Shown here: in pieces, positions 36,430 to 45,787 of the stretch
Layout: the number at the start of each line of letters is the position of its first letter
Numbering within the stretch: position 1 is the stretch's first letter
Assembly: GCF_963668515.1 (NCBI RefSeq)
Contig: NZ_OY764864.1
Span: forward strand, 620,001 to 684,000
Source: an uncultured Ilyobacter sp.
GTDB taxonomy: Bacteria > Fusobacteriota > Fusobacteriia > Fusobacteriales > Fusobacteriaceae
DNA length: 64,000 nucleotides
Direction: 5' to 3'
Notes under the pieces: generated by a model
Database searches by the model: none
What the model was told of the DNA's origin: nothing
The model's input: the letters and a program-made list of their open reading frames with translations, nothing else
Position numbers and translations under genes: made by a program

Positions 36430-38736
36430 ATGATTAGGACACCGTTTATACCCACGAGAGATTTAGTTATCTTCCCAGGAATAATAACTCCACTTTTTGT
36501 GGGAAGAGAGATAAGCATAAATAGCCTTGAAAAAGCGATGTTAAATGAAAATAAAATAGTCCTTTGTATGCAGAAGGATTTCCTAAAAGAGGAGCCTGAA
36601 CTTCCAGAAGATGTCCATAATGTAGGAGTTTTGGCAAATGTACTTCAGACAGTAAAGATGCCAAACAATACTATCAAGGTACTTGTAGAAGCCCAGAAAA
36701 GAATCACCTTGAAAAAAGTGGTGGAAGAAGATGAATCCTATTTTGCTACCTATAAAATAGTGGAAACTAAGGAGCTAGACCCTGTAGTAGGGAAAGCACT
36801 TTATAGAAAAGTAATTGATATTTTCGAAAAATATGCAAAGATGAACAGCAGAATACTTCCAGACCTTATTGCAAATTTAAGAGGACTTACTGATATTGAG
36901 AAGGCCTTTGATCTCATATCTTCAAACCTGCAGGCAACTAGTGAAGAAAAACAAAAGCTTCTTGAAACTTTTGACACTGAAGAGAGAGGATACCTTCTCA
37001 TAGATATCATATCAAAAGAGATCGAAATAGCTGGAATAGAGAAAAAAATTGACAGCAAAGTCAAAGAGAAAATGAACCAGGCACAGAAGTCATACTATCT
37101 CAAAGAGAAAATAAATGCAATGAAAGATGAACTTGGAGAAAACTTTGAAGATGATGATATAGCTGAGCTAAAAGAAAAAATAAAAAAAGCAAAACTCCCT
37201 CAGGAACCGAAAAAGAAAGTGGAAAAAGAACTTTCCAGGCTTACTAAAATGCCGGCGTTTTCTGCAGAATCAACAGTTTCAAGGACTTATATTGAGACTA
37301 TAGCAGAACTTCCTTGGAACAAAAAAACAAAAGATATACTAGATGTAAAAAAGGCTCATGAAGTACTAGAAGCAGATCACTACGGGCTTAAAGAAGTAAA
37401 GGAAAGAATCTTAGAATATCTTTCTGTAAAGAAACTAAACCCTGGAATGAAAGGCAGCATACTTTGCCTGGTAGGACCTCCAGGTGTAGGAAAAACATCC
37501 CTTGCAAAATCAATAGCATCGGCTATGGGTAGAAAATTTGCAAGAGTTTCCCTAGGAGGAGTTAGAGATGAAGCTGATATAAGAGGACACAGAAGAACCT
37601 ACATAGGCTCTATGCCTGGTAGAATAATAAGGACCTTAAAAGATGCACAGTCAAAAAATCCTCTTGTTCTTTTAGATGAGATAGATAAAATGTCTAGTGA
37701 CTTTAAGGGAGATCCGGCTTCTGCAATGCTTGAAGTTTTAGATCCTGAGCAAAACAAGCACTTTGAAGATCATTATGTAGATATGCCTTTTGATCTTTCA
37801 GATATATTTTTCATAGCTACGGCCAATGACTTGAGAACTATACCTGCCCCTCTTAGAGACAGGATGGATATCATAAGCCTTTCGTCATATACTGAGTATG
37901 AAAAACTTCATATAGCAAAAAGATACCTTATAGAACAGGCTAAAAATGAAAACGGACTAGGCAATATAACACTTGAACTATCTGACAGAGCTCTTATGAG
38001 AATAATAGATGAATATACAAGAGAAGCTGGGGTAAGAACATTAAAGAGAGAGATATCTAGGCTCTTTAGAAGGATTGCTAAGGAGATAGTGGATACAGAT
38101 AAGAAAAAAGTGGTTGTAAATGTAAAAAATCTAGAAAGATATATGGGTAAAGTAAAATTTAGACCTGGAAAAATGAGAGAGAAAGAATATAAAGTAGGAG
38201 TCGTAAACGGTCTGGCATGGACTGCAGTAGGTGGTACTACTCTTGAGGTACAGGGAGTATCAATGCCTGGAAAAGGTAAGCTTGCCTTGACAGGAACTCT
38301 AGGAAATGTCATGAAAGAGTCTGCTCAGGTGGCTTATACCTTTGTAAGAGCCAAGGGACAGGAATTTGGAATTGAAGAGTCTGACTTTAACGAAAAGAAA
38401 GATATACACCTTCATTTCCCTGAAGGAGCCACTCCAAAAGACGGCCCTTCTGCTGGAATTACTATAACAACTACAATCATCTCAATCCTTTCTGGAAGAG
38501 GAGTGAGACAAGATCTAGCAATGACGGGAGAAATCACCATAACAGGTGAAGTCCTGGCTGTAGGAGGCATAAAAGAGAAAGTTATAGGGGCTCACAGGGT
38601 CGGTATAAGAGAGGTTATTCTTCCTGCAGAAAATGAGTCTGATGTTTCTGAAATCCCTTCAGAGGTTTCAAAAGATATGAAATTTAACTTTGTTAAAAAC
38701 TATGAAGAAGTAGAAAAATTAGTATTTGAGAAATAG
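36430..38736 (+). CDS. lon: ATP-dependent endopeptidase La (Lon)
   Basis: Lon degrades misfolded and regulatory proteins in the cytosol. The 768 residues comprise the N-terminal substrate-binding domain and coiled coil, the AAA+ domain with [15 protein letters not shown] and [10 protein letters not shown], and the C-terminal protease domain with [10 protein letters not shown] (catalytic serine) and a later lysine near [10 protein letters not shown]. The ATG sits six bases after AAGGAGG at the end of clpX. A terminator follows. Confidence 0.96.
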   Translation: MIRTPFIPTRDLVIFPGIITPLFVGREISINSLEKAMLNENKIVLCMQKDFLKEEPELPEDVHNVGVLANVLQTVKMPNNTIKVLVEAQKRITLKKVVEEDESYFATYKIVETKELDPVVGKALYRKVIDIFEKYAKMNSRILPDLIANLRGLTDIEKAFDLISSNLQATSEEKQKLLETFDTEERGYLLIDIISKEIEIAGIEKKIDSKVKEKMNQAQKSYYLKEKINAMKDELGENFEDDDIAELKEKIKKAKLPQEPKKKVEKELSRLTKMPAFSAESTVSRTYIETIAELPWNKKTKDILDVKKAHEVLEADHYGLKEVKERILEYLSVKKLNPGMKGSILCLVGPPGVGKTSLAKSIASAMGRKFARVSLGGVRDEADIRGHRRTYIGSMPGRIIRTLKDAQSKNPLVLLDEIDKMSSDFKGDPASAMLEVLDPEQNKHFEDHYVDMPFDLSDIFFIATANDLRTIPAPLRDRMDIISLSSYTEYEKLHIAKRYLIEQAKNENGLGNITLELSDRALMRIIDEYTREAGVRTLKREISRLFRRIAKEIVDTDKKKVVVNVKNLERYMGKVKFRPGKMREKEYKVGVVNGLAWTAVGGTTLEVQGVSMPGKGKLALTGTLGNVMKESAQVAYTFVRAKGQEFGIEESDFNEKKDIHLHFPEGATPKDGPSAGITITTTIISILSGRGVRQDLAMTGEITITGEVLAVGGIKEKVIGAHRVGIREVILPAENESDVSEIPSEVSKDMKFNFVKNYEEVEKLVFEK

Positions 38737-38737
38737 T

Positions 38738-38761
38738 AAAAAGGGGAGAATTCCCCTTTTT
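38738..38761 (+). terminator. Terminator after lon
   Basis: AAAAAGGGGA and TTCCCCTTTTT form a compact hairpin with a GAA loop, ending in a T-run. Confidence 0.85.
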
Positions 38762-38781
38762 ACATTTGGGAGGTGTATTTT

Positions 38782-39279
38782 ATGTTCAAAAAAATAGAGA
38801 CAAAAGAGCTGGGAAATCCCTTTGATATGATAGGAAATTACTGGATGCTCATAACTGCAAAGGATGAAAGCAAAGTGAATACAATGACAGCTTCTTGGGG
38901 TGGTATGGGGCACCTTTGGAATAAGGATGTTGTATATATATTTGTTAGACCTGGAAGATATACCTATGAGTTTATTGAAAAATCAGAAGAGTTTACTCTC
39001 ACGTTTTTTCAGGATGGATATAGAGAAAAGCTTACTTACCTAGGTAAGATATCTGGAAGAGACGAGAATAAAATAGAAAAAGCTGGTTTATCTGTAGTTT
39101 CAGAAGGAAACTATCCTTATTTCAAAGAGGGGAAGACTGTTGTCAAATGCAACAAACTCTATAAACAGAGGTTGGACAAGGAGTGCTTTTTAGATGCTTC
39201 CCTTGATAAGTTTTATAAGGATGACTACCATTACATGTATATAGGTGAAATTGTAGAGGTACTTAGAAAGGAGGTATAG
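38782..39279 (+). CDS. Flavin reductase-like (FMN-binding split barrel) protein
   Basis: A 165-residue protein of the flavin reductase/FMN-binding family. NPFDMIGNYWMLITAKDE and NTMTASWGGMGHLWNKDVVYIFVRP are the flavin-site signatures. I start at the ATG at 38782, six bases after GGGAGGTG; a GTG three codons earlier lies inside the ribosome site. It precedes engB by eight bases and is likely co-transcribed. The physiological electron partner is unknown. Confidence 0.82.
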   Translation: MFKKIETKELGNPFDMIGNYWMLITAKDESKVNTMTASWGGMGHLWNKDVVYIFVRPGRYTYEFIEKSEEFTLTFFQDGYREKLTYLGKISGRDENKIEKAGLSVVSEGNYPYFKEGKTVVKCNKLYKQRLDKECFLDASLDKFYKDDYHYMYIGEIVEVLRKEV

Positions 39280-39287
39280 GGGGTTAT

Positions 39288-39878
39288 ATGAACATTAAAC
39301 AAGCAGATTATGTAAAATCCGCTGTATTTGAAAAAGACTATCCAGAAGAAATTGCCTCTTATGAGTTCGCATTTGTGGGAAGGTCTAATGTGGGAAAATC
39401 TTCTCTTATAAACAGCATAACAGGGAGAAGAAAACTGGCAAAAACCAGTAAAACACCTGGAAGGACTCAGCTTATAAATTATTTTATTATAAATAAAGAG
39501 TTTTTTTTCGTAGATCTGCCAGGGTATGGTTTCGCAAAAGTTCCTAAGTCCATGAAAGAGGAATGGGGGAAAACCATGGAAACCTATCTGGCATCAGCCA
39601 GACAAAAGTTGGTTTTTGTGCTGCTAGATATAAGAAGAATACCTAGTGAGGACGATATAAATATGCTTAAGTGGCTAGATCACTTTGAGATTCCATTTAA
39701 GATTATCTTTACAAAGGTGGATAAAGTTTCTAATAATGAAAAATTTAAGAACTTGAAGAGTATAAAGAAAAAGTTAGTTTTTGACAATTCAGATGTCTTT
39801 TTCCATTCTTCTCTTAACCACGCAGGTAAAGATGAGATATTAAATTATGTGGAAAGTGTTCTGAAAAATGGGATATAA
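39288..39878 (+). CDS. engB: Ribosome biogenesis GTPase EngB (YsxC/YihA)
   Basis: An essential P-loop GTPase involved in large-subunit assembly. The 196-residue protein has G1 GRSNVGKSSLINS, G2 KTPGRTQ, G3 DLPGYGFAK and G4 TKVDKVS in order. Placement after the clpX-lon pair is a common bacterial arrangement. The valS attenuator promoter starts at its 3' end. Confidence 0.94.
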   Translation: MNIKQADYVKSAVFEKDYPEEIASYEFAFVGRSNVGKSSLINSITGRRKLAKTSKTPGRTQLINYFIINKEFFFVDLPGYGFAKVPKSMKEEWGKTMETYLASARQKLVFVLLDIRRIPSEDDINMLKWLDHFEIPFKIIFTKVDKVSNNEKFKNLKSIKKKLVFDNSDVFFHSSLNHAGKDEILNYVESVLKNGI

Positions 39879-39884
39879 AAGACT

Positions 39885-39912
39885 TTGAAAATATATAAAA
39901 ATTTGATATAAT
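39885..39912 (+). promoter_or_regulatory. Promoter of the valS leader
   Basis: TTGAAA at 39885 and a perfect TATAAT at 39907 are spaced by 16 bases. The expected start point near 39919 places the leader peptide ORF about 45 bases into the transcript. Confidence 0.78.
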
Positions 39913-39964
39913 GAAAAATAAAAAGTATATATTTCAATGCTTATTTGGAGAGGATATTATAATT

Positions 39965-40012
39965 ATGCTTAAAAATAGATCGGTCACAGTCGTAGTAGAG
40001 CAAACAAGTTAA
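39965..40012 (+). CDS. valS leader peptide (valine-rich attenuator peptide)
   Basis: A 15-codon ORF, MLKNRSVTVVVEQTS, with GGAGAGG eleven bases before its ATG. Four of five consecutive codons (39983-39997) encode valine (GTC, ACA, GTC, GTA, GTA). It is followed by mutually exclusive RNA structures and then valyl-tRNA synthetase. A valine-codon cluster of this density directly upstream of valS is the signature of ribosome-mediated transcription attenuation: scarce Val-tRNA stalls the ribosome here and spares valS from termination. Confidence 0.8.
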   Translation: MLKNRSVTVVVEQTS

Positions 40013-40015
40013 TAT

Positions 40016-40046
40016 AACTGGGGTAGCTATGACTCATGGTATAGTT
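40016..40046 (+). promoter_or_regulatory. valS attenuator, 5' structure containing the antiterminator strand
   Basis: Two alternatives share this segment. AACT/AGTT with GCTATG/CATGGT makes a local weak hairpin. Alternatively bases 40017-40028 pair continuously with 40082-40093 (12 pairs, three of them G-U), which would sequester the 5' arm of the terminator. A ribosome at the leader stop codon would cover 40017 onward; one stalled on the valine codons would leave it free. Confidence 0.7.
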
Positions 40047-40079
40047 AAATATCTAAAAGGCAAATAATTAGAGGTTTGT

Positions 40080-40124
40080 GCAGCTATCTTAGTAATTAAA
40101 GGACTAATAATAGCTGCTTTTTTA
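40080..40124 (+). terminator. Attenuator terminator upstream of valS
   Basis: GCAGCTAT (40080) pairs with ATAGCTGC (40110), with an inner TTAGT/ACTAA stem and a following run of seven T residues. It stands about 55 bases before the valS start codon and after the leader peptide ORF. Confidence 0.85.
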
Positions 40125-40177
40125 TTGCGATTCATAAGATAAAATTTAAATTATAATAAATTTCAGGAGGGACAGTA

Positions 40178-42832
40178 ATGGATGAACTAAGTAAAATTTA
40201 TTCTCCTAAGGAGATTGAGGATAAGTGGTATCAAGATTGGGAAAAGAAGGGGTATTTTTCTGCCACAATGGATGAGGAAAAGCCAAATTATTCAATTGTA
40301 ATCCCTCCACCTAATGTAACTGGAATACTACACATGGGACACGTACTGAATAACACAATTCAGGATACAATTATCAGATTTAAAAGAATGAGTGGTTACA
40401 ATACTCTTTGGCAGCCTGGAACAGATCACGCCGGTATTGCAACACAAAACAAGGTAGAAAGAAAACTGGCTGAACAGGGACTAAAAAAAGAGGACCTGGG
40501 AAGAGAAAAGTTTTTGGAAAAGGTATGGGAATGGAAAGAGGAGCATGGGGGACTCATAACTAACCAGTTGAGAAAATTAGGTGCGTCACTTGATTGGGAA
40601 AGAGAAAGATTTACCATGGATGAGGGGCTTTCAGACTCTGTAAAAGAGATATTTGTAAAATTATACAACGATGACCTAATATATCAAGGTGAGTACATGG
40701 TAAACTGGTGTCCTCGTTGTGGGACAGCGTTAGCAGATGATGAAGTGGATCACGAGGAGAAAAAAGGAAGCCTCTGGCATATAAAATATCCCATCAAGGA
40801 TTCAGATGAAGAATTTGTCATAGCTACTACAAGACCTGAAACAATGCTTGGGGACACTGGTGTAGCAGTCAATCCAAATGATGAAAGATATAAGCATTTG
40901 ATAGGAAAAACTGTAATTCTTCCATTAGTAGGAAGAGAAATACCTATTTTTGCCGATGAATATGTGGATATGGAATTCGGAACAGGTGTGGTAAAAATGA
41001 CCCCGGCACATGATCCTAACGATTTTGAAATTGGGAAAAAGCATAATCTTGAAATCATAAATATAATGACTGAAGATGGTAAAATTAACGAGTTAGGTGG
41101 AAAATATCAGGGGCTAGATCGGTTTGAGGCAAGAAAAGTAATAATAAAAGATCTTGAAGATAAGGGGATTCTTGTAAAAACAGAGGAACATATCCACAAA
41201 GTTGGGGGATGCTATAGGTGTGATACAGTAGTTGAGCCTAGGGTATCTAAGCAGTGGTTTGTAAAAATGAAACCTCTTGCTGAAAAAGCACTAGAAGTAG
41301 TAAGAAACGGACAGGTAAAAATAGTTCCTAAGAGATGGGAAAAAGTTTACTATAACTGGCTAGAAAACATAAGAGACTGGTGTATATCAAGACAGATATG
41401 GTGGGGACACAGAATACCTGCTTATTATGGTCCGGACAACCATATGTTCGTAGCTAGAAATCCTGAAGAAGCTGCACAACAGGCAGAGGCCCACTATGGT
41501 AAAAAAGTGGAGCTGACACAGGAAACAGATGTACTTGATACTTGGTTTTCATCTGCCCTATGGCCTTTCTCTACCCTTGGATGGCCAGATAAGACTAAAG
41601 AGCTAGAGATGTTTTATCCTACTGCTACTCTTGTAACAGGAGCAGATATACTTTTCTTCTGGGTAGCCAGAATGATAATGATGGGTCTCTATGAAATGGA
41701 AGAGATTCCTTTTGAAACTGTTTATCTTCACGGAATTGTGAGAGATGAAAATGGTAAAAAAATGTCCAAATCTCTAGGTAACTCACCTGACCCACTGAAA
41801 TTGATCGATGAATATGGTGCAGATGCCATTAGATTTACAATGCTTTATAACACATCTCAGGGACAGGATGTACATTTTTCTGAGAAGTTAATAGAGATGG
41901 GGAGAAATTTTGCCAATAAAACATGGAATGTGTCAAGATTCGTGCTTATGAATCTTGAAGGTTTCGATATAAAATCAGTTGAAAAAGATGAACTTAAACT
42001 TGAGCTGGTAGACAGATGGATATTCTCAAAATTTAATAAAACTGCAAAGGATGTAGCTACAAAATTAGACAGAAATAACTTAGATGAAGCTGCTAAGTCT
42101 GTATATGAATTCCTGAGAGGAGATTTCTGTGACTGGTATGTAGAGATGGCTAAGGTTAGACTTTATAATGCTGAAGATGAAGTTTCTAAGAAAACAGCCC
42201 AGTATGTACTATGGACAATCTTAGAATCATCTCTTAGACTTCTTCATCCTTTCATGCCTTTCTTAACAGAGGAGATCTGGCAGAAGCTAGGGGCAGATGG
42301 AAAAACTATAATGCTTGAGAGTTTCCCTCTATGTCAGGAGGAACTTGTAGATGAAGAGTCTGAAAAAGCTTTCGAATACATTCAGACGGTGATATCTTCT
42401 GTAAGAAATATAAGAGCTGAAATAGGAATATCTCCAGCTAAGCCTGTAAATATGATAGTAAGAACCTCTGATGAACTAGAATTAAAGGCTCTTCAAGACA
42501 ACAGAGGTTTCCTCTTAAATTTGGCTAAACTTGAGACTCTAGAAGTTGGAGAAAATCTTGAGAAACCTAAACAAGCTGGGTTCAGAGTTGCAAAAAATTC
42601 TGAGTTGTATGTTCCTTTGACAGGACTTCTAGATTCTGAAGCAGAGATAAAAAAAATAAATGTGCAGATGGAAAAAATACAAAAAGACCTTGATAAGGTT
42701 ACAGCAAAACTTTCAAATGAAAAATTTACATCTAAGGCTCCTACACAGATAATAGAAAGAGAGAAAAGAATTCAAAAAGAATATCAGGATAAGATAAATA
42801 AACTTCAAGAAAACCTGAAAAACTTTTTATAA
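40178..42832 (+). CDS. valS: Valyl-tRNA synthetase
   Basis: Class I synthetase charging tRNA-Val, 884 residues. PPPNVTGILHMGHVLN contains the HIGH motif and GKKMSKSLGNSPDP the KMSKS loop; the editing domain has TTRPETMLGDTGVAV, and WCPRCGTAL and GGCYRCDTVVEPR are cysteine pairs. A C-terminal coiled coil (about 815-884) is typical of ValRS. CAGGAGG precedes the ATG. Expression is probably set by the valine leader-peptide attenuator directly upstream. Confidence 0.97.
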   Translation: MDELSKIYSPKEIEDKWYQDWEKKGYFSATMDEEKPNYSIVIPPPNVTGILHMGHVLNNTIQDTIIRFKRMSGYNTLWQPGTDHAGIATQNKVERKLAEQGLKKEDLGREKFLEKVWEWKEEHGGLITNQLRKLGASLDWERERFTMDEGLSDSVKEIFVKLYNDDLIYQGEYMVNWCPRCGTALADDEVDHEEKKGSLWHIKYPIKDSDEEFVIATTRPETMLGDTGVAVNPNDERYKHLIGKTVILPLVGREIPIFADEYVDMEFGTGVVKMTPAHDPNDFEIGKKHNLEIINIMTEDGKINELGGKYQGLDRFEARKVIIKDLEDKGILVKTEEHIHKVGGCYRCDTVVEPRVSKQWFVKMKPLAEKALEVVRNGQVKIVPKRWEKVYYNWLENIRDWCISRQIWWGHRIPAYYGPDNHMFVARNPEEAAQQAEAHYGKKVELTQETDVLDTWFSSALWPFSTLGWPDKTKELEMFYPTATLVTGADILFFWVARMIMMGLYEMEEIPFETVYLHGIVRDENGKKMSKSLGNSPDPLKLIDEYGADAIRFTMLYNTSQGQDVHFSEKLIEMGRNFANKTWNVSRFVLMNLEGFDIKSVEKDELKLELVDRWIFSKFNKTAKDVATKLDRNNLDEAAKSVYEFLRGDFCDWYVEMAKVRLYNAEDEVSKKTAQYVLWTILESSLRLLHPFMPFLTEEIWQKLGADGKTIMLESFPLCQEELVDEESEKAFEYIQTVISSVRNIRAEIGISPAKPVNMIVRTSDELELKALQDNRGFLLNLAKLETLEVGENLEKPKQAGFRVAKNSELYVPLTGLLDSEAEIKKINVQMEKIQKDLDKVTAKLSNEKFTSKAPTQIIEREKRIQKEYQDKINKLQENLKNFL

Positions 42833-42840
42833 TGAATAGG

Positions 42841-42876
42841 CAGAGTATCCGACATTTATGCCGGATACTCTGTTTG
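42841..42876 (+). terminator. Terminator of valS
   Basis: CAGAGTATCCG pairs exactly with CGGATACTCTG across a ten-base loop, followed by TTTGTCTTT. Confidence 0.8.
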
Positions 42877-42942
42877 TCTTTATGAAGCAATAAAGGGTCT
42901 ATAAAATAAATCGAGGTAATAATTTTATTGAGTAAAGTAACC

Positions 42943-43490
42943 TAAGTTGCTACCTTTATTTCAGATTAAATTACTGAATTTATCTGAATATCAGAATCAA
43001 AAGATTTTTTCACGAATGGACACTAATAAAAGATAGGAAAATTAACACGACTTTTGGTCACAGAGAAAAGAAGAGAGTATCACGGAGGAGAGCGATATTA
43101 AAGTCAAAAGATTTTGTCACGAATGGACACCAATAAAAGATAGGGAAATTAACACGAATAAGGGCACAACCTCTTGAACACAGAGGACACAGAGAAAAAG
43201 AGAGAGTTTCATAGAGTTGAACCCAAAAGTATTTATACTTTCTTTTTTGAGTGGTTTTTTATCTCTTTTCCCTTGCCATTGATAAAATCAGCGTTAAGAA
43301 TAACCGCAGTAAAATCCTTAGAAAAAATCGACTGTCTGAGCGCAGCGAGTTTCGAGTTTTTCTTGGATTTTCAAGGTTATTTAGCTGATTTTTCATAGGC
43401 TTGAACTTTTGGTTACTTTTCTTTCAAGAGAAAAGTAACGAATCCCGATAAATTCAATACTTTATGAGAATTTCTTTCAAGTAAAAACTT
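42943..43490 (+). repeat. Dispersed repeat, copy 2
   Basis: Same orientation and order of blocks as the copy at 25859. The left end TAAGTTGCTACCTTT matches its terminal repeat with one extra base. The two CACGAATGGACAC-type units are present, the first with a short deletion of about 14 bases, then the tail AAGAGAAAAGTAACGAATCC. The G/C-richer middle differs from copy 1, and the right terminal repeat is degraded. Confidence 0.75.
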
Positions 43491-43641
43491 AAGTTAAAGT
43501 AACAAAATAAATAAAAACTATCAATATTATTTTTATAACAGAATATCTTATTTTTTTTGTAAGTTTTTTTATCTGTTTTGGGGTATTAATTTTCCATAAA
43601 GTTAAGATACTAAAACTTTGTAAGTTTTTATCAAATATATA
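43491..43641. other. Spacer between repeat copy 2 and the lysR promoter
   Basis: AT-rich sequence with no supported gene, RNA or repeat beyond the end of the dispersed element. Confidence 0.35.
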
Positions 43642-43670
43642 GTGAAAATTATTAAAATATATGATAGAAT
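43642..43670 (+). promoter_or_regulatory. Probable promoter of lysR-gmhA
   Basis: TGATAGAAT is an extended -10 element, with GTGAAA as a partial -35 at 17-base spacing. It lies about 35 bases before the lysR start. Confidence 0.5.
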
Positions 43671-43706
43671 TAAGATAAAGATTAATTTTAGTAGGGAGTG
43701 AGGATA

Positions 43707-44576
43707 TTGGATTTACACTATCTAAGAATTTTTTATGAAGTTGCAAAGGAAAGAAGTTTTACTAAAGCAGCAAATAAATTGTATATAAATCAATCTGCAG
43801 TGTCTATTCAGGTTAAAAAATTTGAGGAACTTTTAAATACGAAACTATTTGATAGAAGTTCTAAAAAAATTAAACTGACATATTCTGGAGAAGTTCTTTA
43901 TAAGATGGCTGAAGAGATCTTTCAGAAAGTAAAGAGAGCCGAAAAAGAGATGACAAGGATAATAGAACTAGACAAGGCAAAGATATCAATAGGATCTACT
44001 TCCACAGTAGGAGAACCACTTATTCCTAAATTGATGAAAGGTTTTTCTAAAGTGCACTCAGAAATAGAATATGACATAATTTTTTCTGATAAGCAGAGAC
44101 TTCTTAAGAGTTTGAAAGAGGGAGAACTAGATGTTATAATAATAGATGAGGAGCATATAACAGATCCGAATCTAGAAGTAATAGAAGTAGATAAATTCCC
44201 TTATGTACTAGTAAGTAAGGAAGACTATAGAGATATAGAAGATGTCATAGACACTCCGCTTATATCAAGAAAGACAATATCTAATAATAACGAGGCTATA
44301 GCAGCGCTTGAAAATAAATATAAGATCTCTTTTGAAAACCAGATTTCAGTTATGGGAAGTCTAGAAACAATCAAGGGAATGGTAAGAGAAGGAGTAGGAA
44401 ACGTAATACTTCCATACTACTCAGTTTATAAAGAGGTTGAAGCAGGAGAATTTAAGATAATAGAGAAAATAGAAGACGTTGAAGATGCCTATCAGATAGT
44501 TATAACCAAGGATAAGAGAACACTTCTTGAAATAATAAAGTTTATAAACTTTACTCAAAATTTTAAAATTATATAG
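43707..44576 (+). CDS. LysR-family transcriptional regulator
   Basis: A 289-residue regulator. The N-terminal helix-turn-helix reads LHYLRIFYEVAKERSFTKAA then NQSAVSIQVKKFEELL, the standard LysR signature; the rest is a periplasmic-binding-like effector domain (GSTSTVGEPLIPKLMKGF onward). I use the TTG at 43707, eight bases after AGGGAG, giving MDLHYLRIF. It lies eight bases before gmhA in the same direction, which is unusual for LysR genes, commonly divergent from their targets. Effector and targets are unknown. Confidence 0.87.
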   Translation: MDLHYLRIFYEVAKERSFTKAANKLYINQSAVSIQVKKFEELLNTKLFDRSSKKIKLTYSGEVLYKMAEEIFQKVKRAEKEMTRIIELDKAKISIGSTSTVGEPLIPKLMKGFSKVHSEIEYDIIFSDKQRLLKSLKEGELDVIIIDEEHITDPNLEVIEVDKFPYVLVSKEDYRDIEDVIDTPLISRKTISNNNEAIAALENKYKISFENQISVMGSLETIKGMVREGVGNVILPYYSVYKEVEAGEFKIIEKIEDVEDAYQIVITKDKRTLLEIIKFINFTQNFKII

Positions 44577-44584
44577 GAGGATTT

Positions 44585-45163
44585 ATGAAACTTATTGATT
44601 CATATATAAAAACATACAATCTGCTGGAAAGTTTTATAAAAGAAGAGGAAAAATCCAATGTGACTGAAAAAGTGGCTAAGGATCTTGCTGGTGTTTTTGA
44701 AAATGGGAATAAGGCTCTCATATGCGGAAACGGAGGCAGCAACTGTGATGCACTTCATTTTGCAGAGGAGTTTACAGGGAGATTCAGAAGTGATAGAAGA
44801 GCCCTTCCTGCTATAGCTATATCAGATTCGTCTCATATAACCTGTGTGGGAAATGACTATGGATTTGACCATATTTTTTCTAGGGGTGTAGAAGCCTATG
44901 GAAAAGAGGGGGATTTCTTTATAGGAATATCAACAAGTGGAAATTCTGAAAATGTAATAAAAGCTGTGGAAGCTGCCAAAAAATCAGGTTTAAAAACTTG
45001 CCTTCTTTTGGGGAAAGACGGAGGAAAGTTAAAGGGAATGTGTGACTATGAGTTCATAATCCCTGGGGAAACTTCAGACAGAATACAGGAAATTCACATG
45101 ATGATTCTTCATATTATCATAGAGGGTGTAGAAAAAATAATGTTTCCTGAAAACTATAAATAA
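44585..45163 (+). CDS. gmhA: Phosphoheptose isomerase (sedoheptulose 7-phosphate isomerase)
   Basis: GmhA converts D-sedoheptulose 7-phosphate to D-glycero-D-manno-heptose 7-phosphate, the first step to the heptose of LPS core. The 192-residue SIS-fold protein has LICGNGGSNCDALHFAEEFTG and FFIGISTSGNSENVIKAVEAA, the sugar-phosphate binding loops, and EIHMMILHIIIEGVE near the end. AGGAGG precedes the ATG. Presence of this gene supports a Gram-negative envelope. It is followed by a bidirectional terminator. Confidence 0.9.
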   Translation: MKLIDSYIKTYNLLESFIKEEEKSNVTEKVAKDLAGVFENGNKALICGNGGSNCDALHFAEEFTGRFRSDRRALPAIAISDSSHITCVGNDYGFDHIFSRGVEAYGKEGDFFIGISTSGNSENVIKAVEAAKKSGLKTCLLLGKDGGKLKGMCDYEFIIPGETSDRIQEIHMMILHIIIEGVEKIMFPENYK

Positions 45164-45187
45164 AAAAGAGCCGTAGGGCTCTTTTTT
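45162..45187. terminator. Bidirectional terminator between gmhA and the RseC-like gene
   Basis: AAAAAAGAGCC pairs with GGGCTCTTTTTT around a three-base loop between convergent genes. Confidence 0.85.
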
Positions 45188-45632
45188 ATTTATCCTGTGA
45201 ACAGCTGCTCATGCTATTTTCTAGGTCGGGTTTATCCACACTAATTACTTTTATTTTCTGATCTATAAGCTTTTCACCACGTTTTTTATCAAAAAAGTAT
45301 ATTATTCCAAAGGAGACTGCTAAAAATAGAAAACTCATAAAAACTCCTTGTCCCTCACTGAAGCCTAATTTCTGCCCTAAAAAATACCCTGCCATCATAA
45401 AAATAATAGGCATAAGATAGACCAGTGCGGCGATGTTTAGAAGGGACGAATCTTCTATCTCAAAGGTAACAATATCCCCTATACTGAGTTTTTCACCGTA
45501 TTTAAAAGAAAAAGTCGATCCCATCTTGCTGCTAGAACTACATCCTGAACAATGAGCACAGGCACTGTCCCTATACAAGTGAACCTTTATACGGTCGTTG
45601 TTTATTTCCTCTATAATTCCCTTATTTATCAT
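45186..45632 (-). CDS. RseC/MucC-like membrane protein
   Basis: A 148-residue protein with an N-terminal cytosolic part containing the cysteine cluster CAHCSGCSS, then two membrane helices (about residues 66-85 and 95-113) and a short polar tail. Pattern and length match the RseC/MucC family, associated with sigma-E control or with reduction of SoxR through Rnf-type complexes. Which of these applies here is unknown. It is a single minus-strand gene. Confidence 0.78.
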   Translation of the reverse strand: MINKGIIEEINNDRIKVHLYRDSACAHCSGCSSSSKMGSTFSFKYGEKLSIGDIVTFEIEDSSLLNIAALVYLMPIIFMMAGYFLGQKLGFSEGQGVFMSFLFLAVSFGIIYFFDKKRGEKLIDQKIKVISVDKPDLENSMSSCSQDK

Positions 45633-45787
45633 AAAAATACCACCTTTAAATATAATAGTTGATTTGTGATCTGGCTAGTCTATAAATTATATCACAGGAG
45701 TGCCTCTTTGTAAAAGTAGGAGAGGAATACCTTGAAAAGTAGGGGGGGATATGATAAGATTAGAGTAAAAGTTTTTAGGGGGTAAAG

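Noticed and set aside
39919-40177. T-box riboswitch upstream of valS
   Set aside because: The conserved T-box sequence (AGGGTGGNACCGCG type) and a specifier-loop stem are not present; the leader peptide with valine codons explains the region better.
43174-43398. 74-codon frame inside repeat copy 2
   Set aside because: It consists of the dispersed non-coding repeat, is not preserved in the other copies and has no ribosome site.
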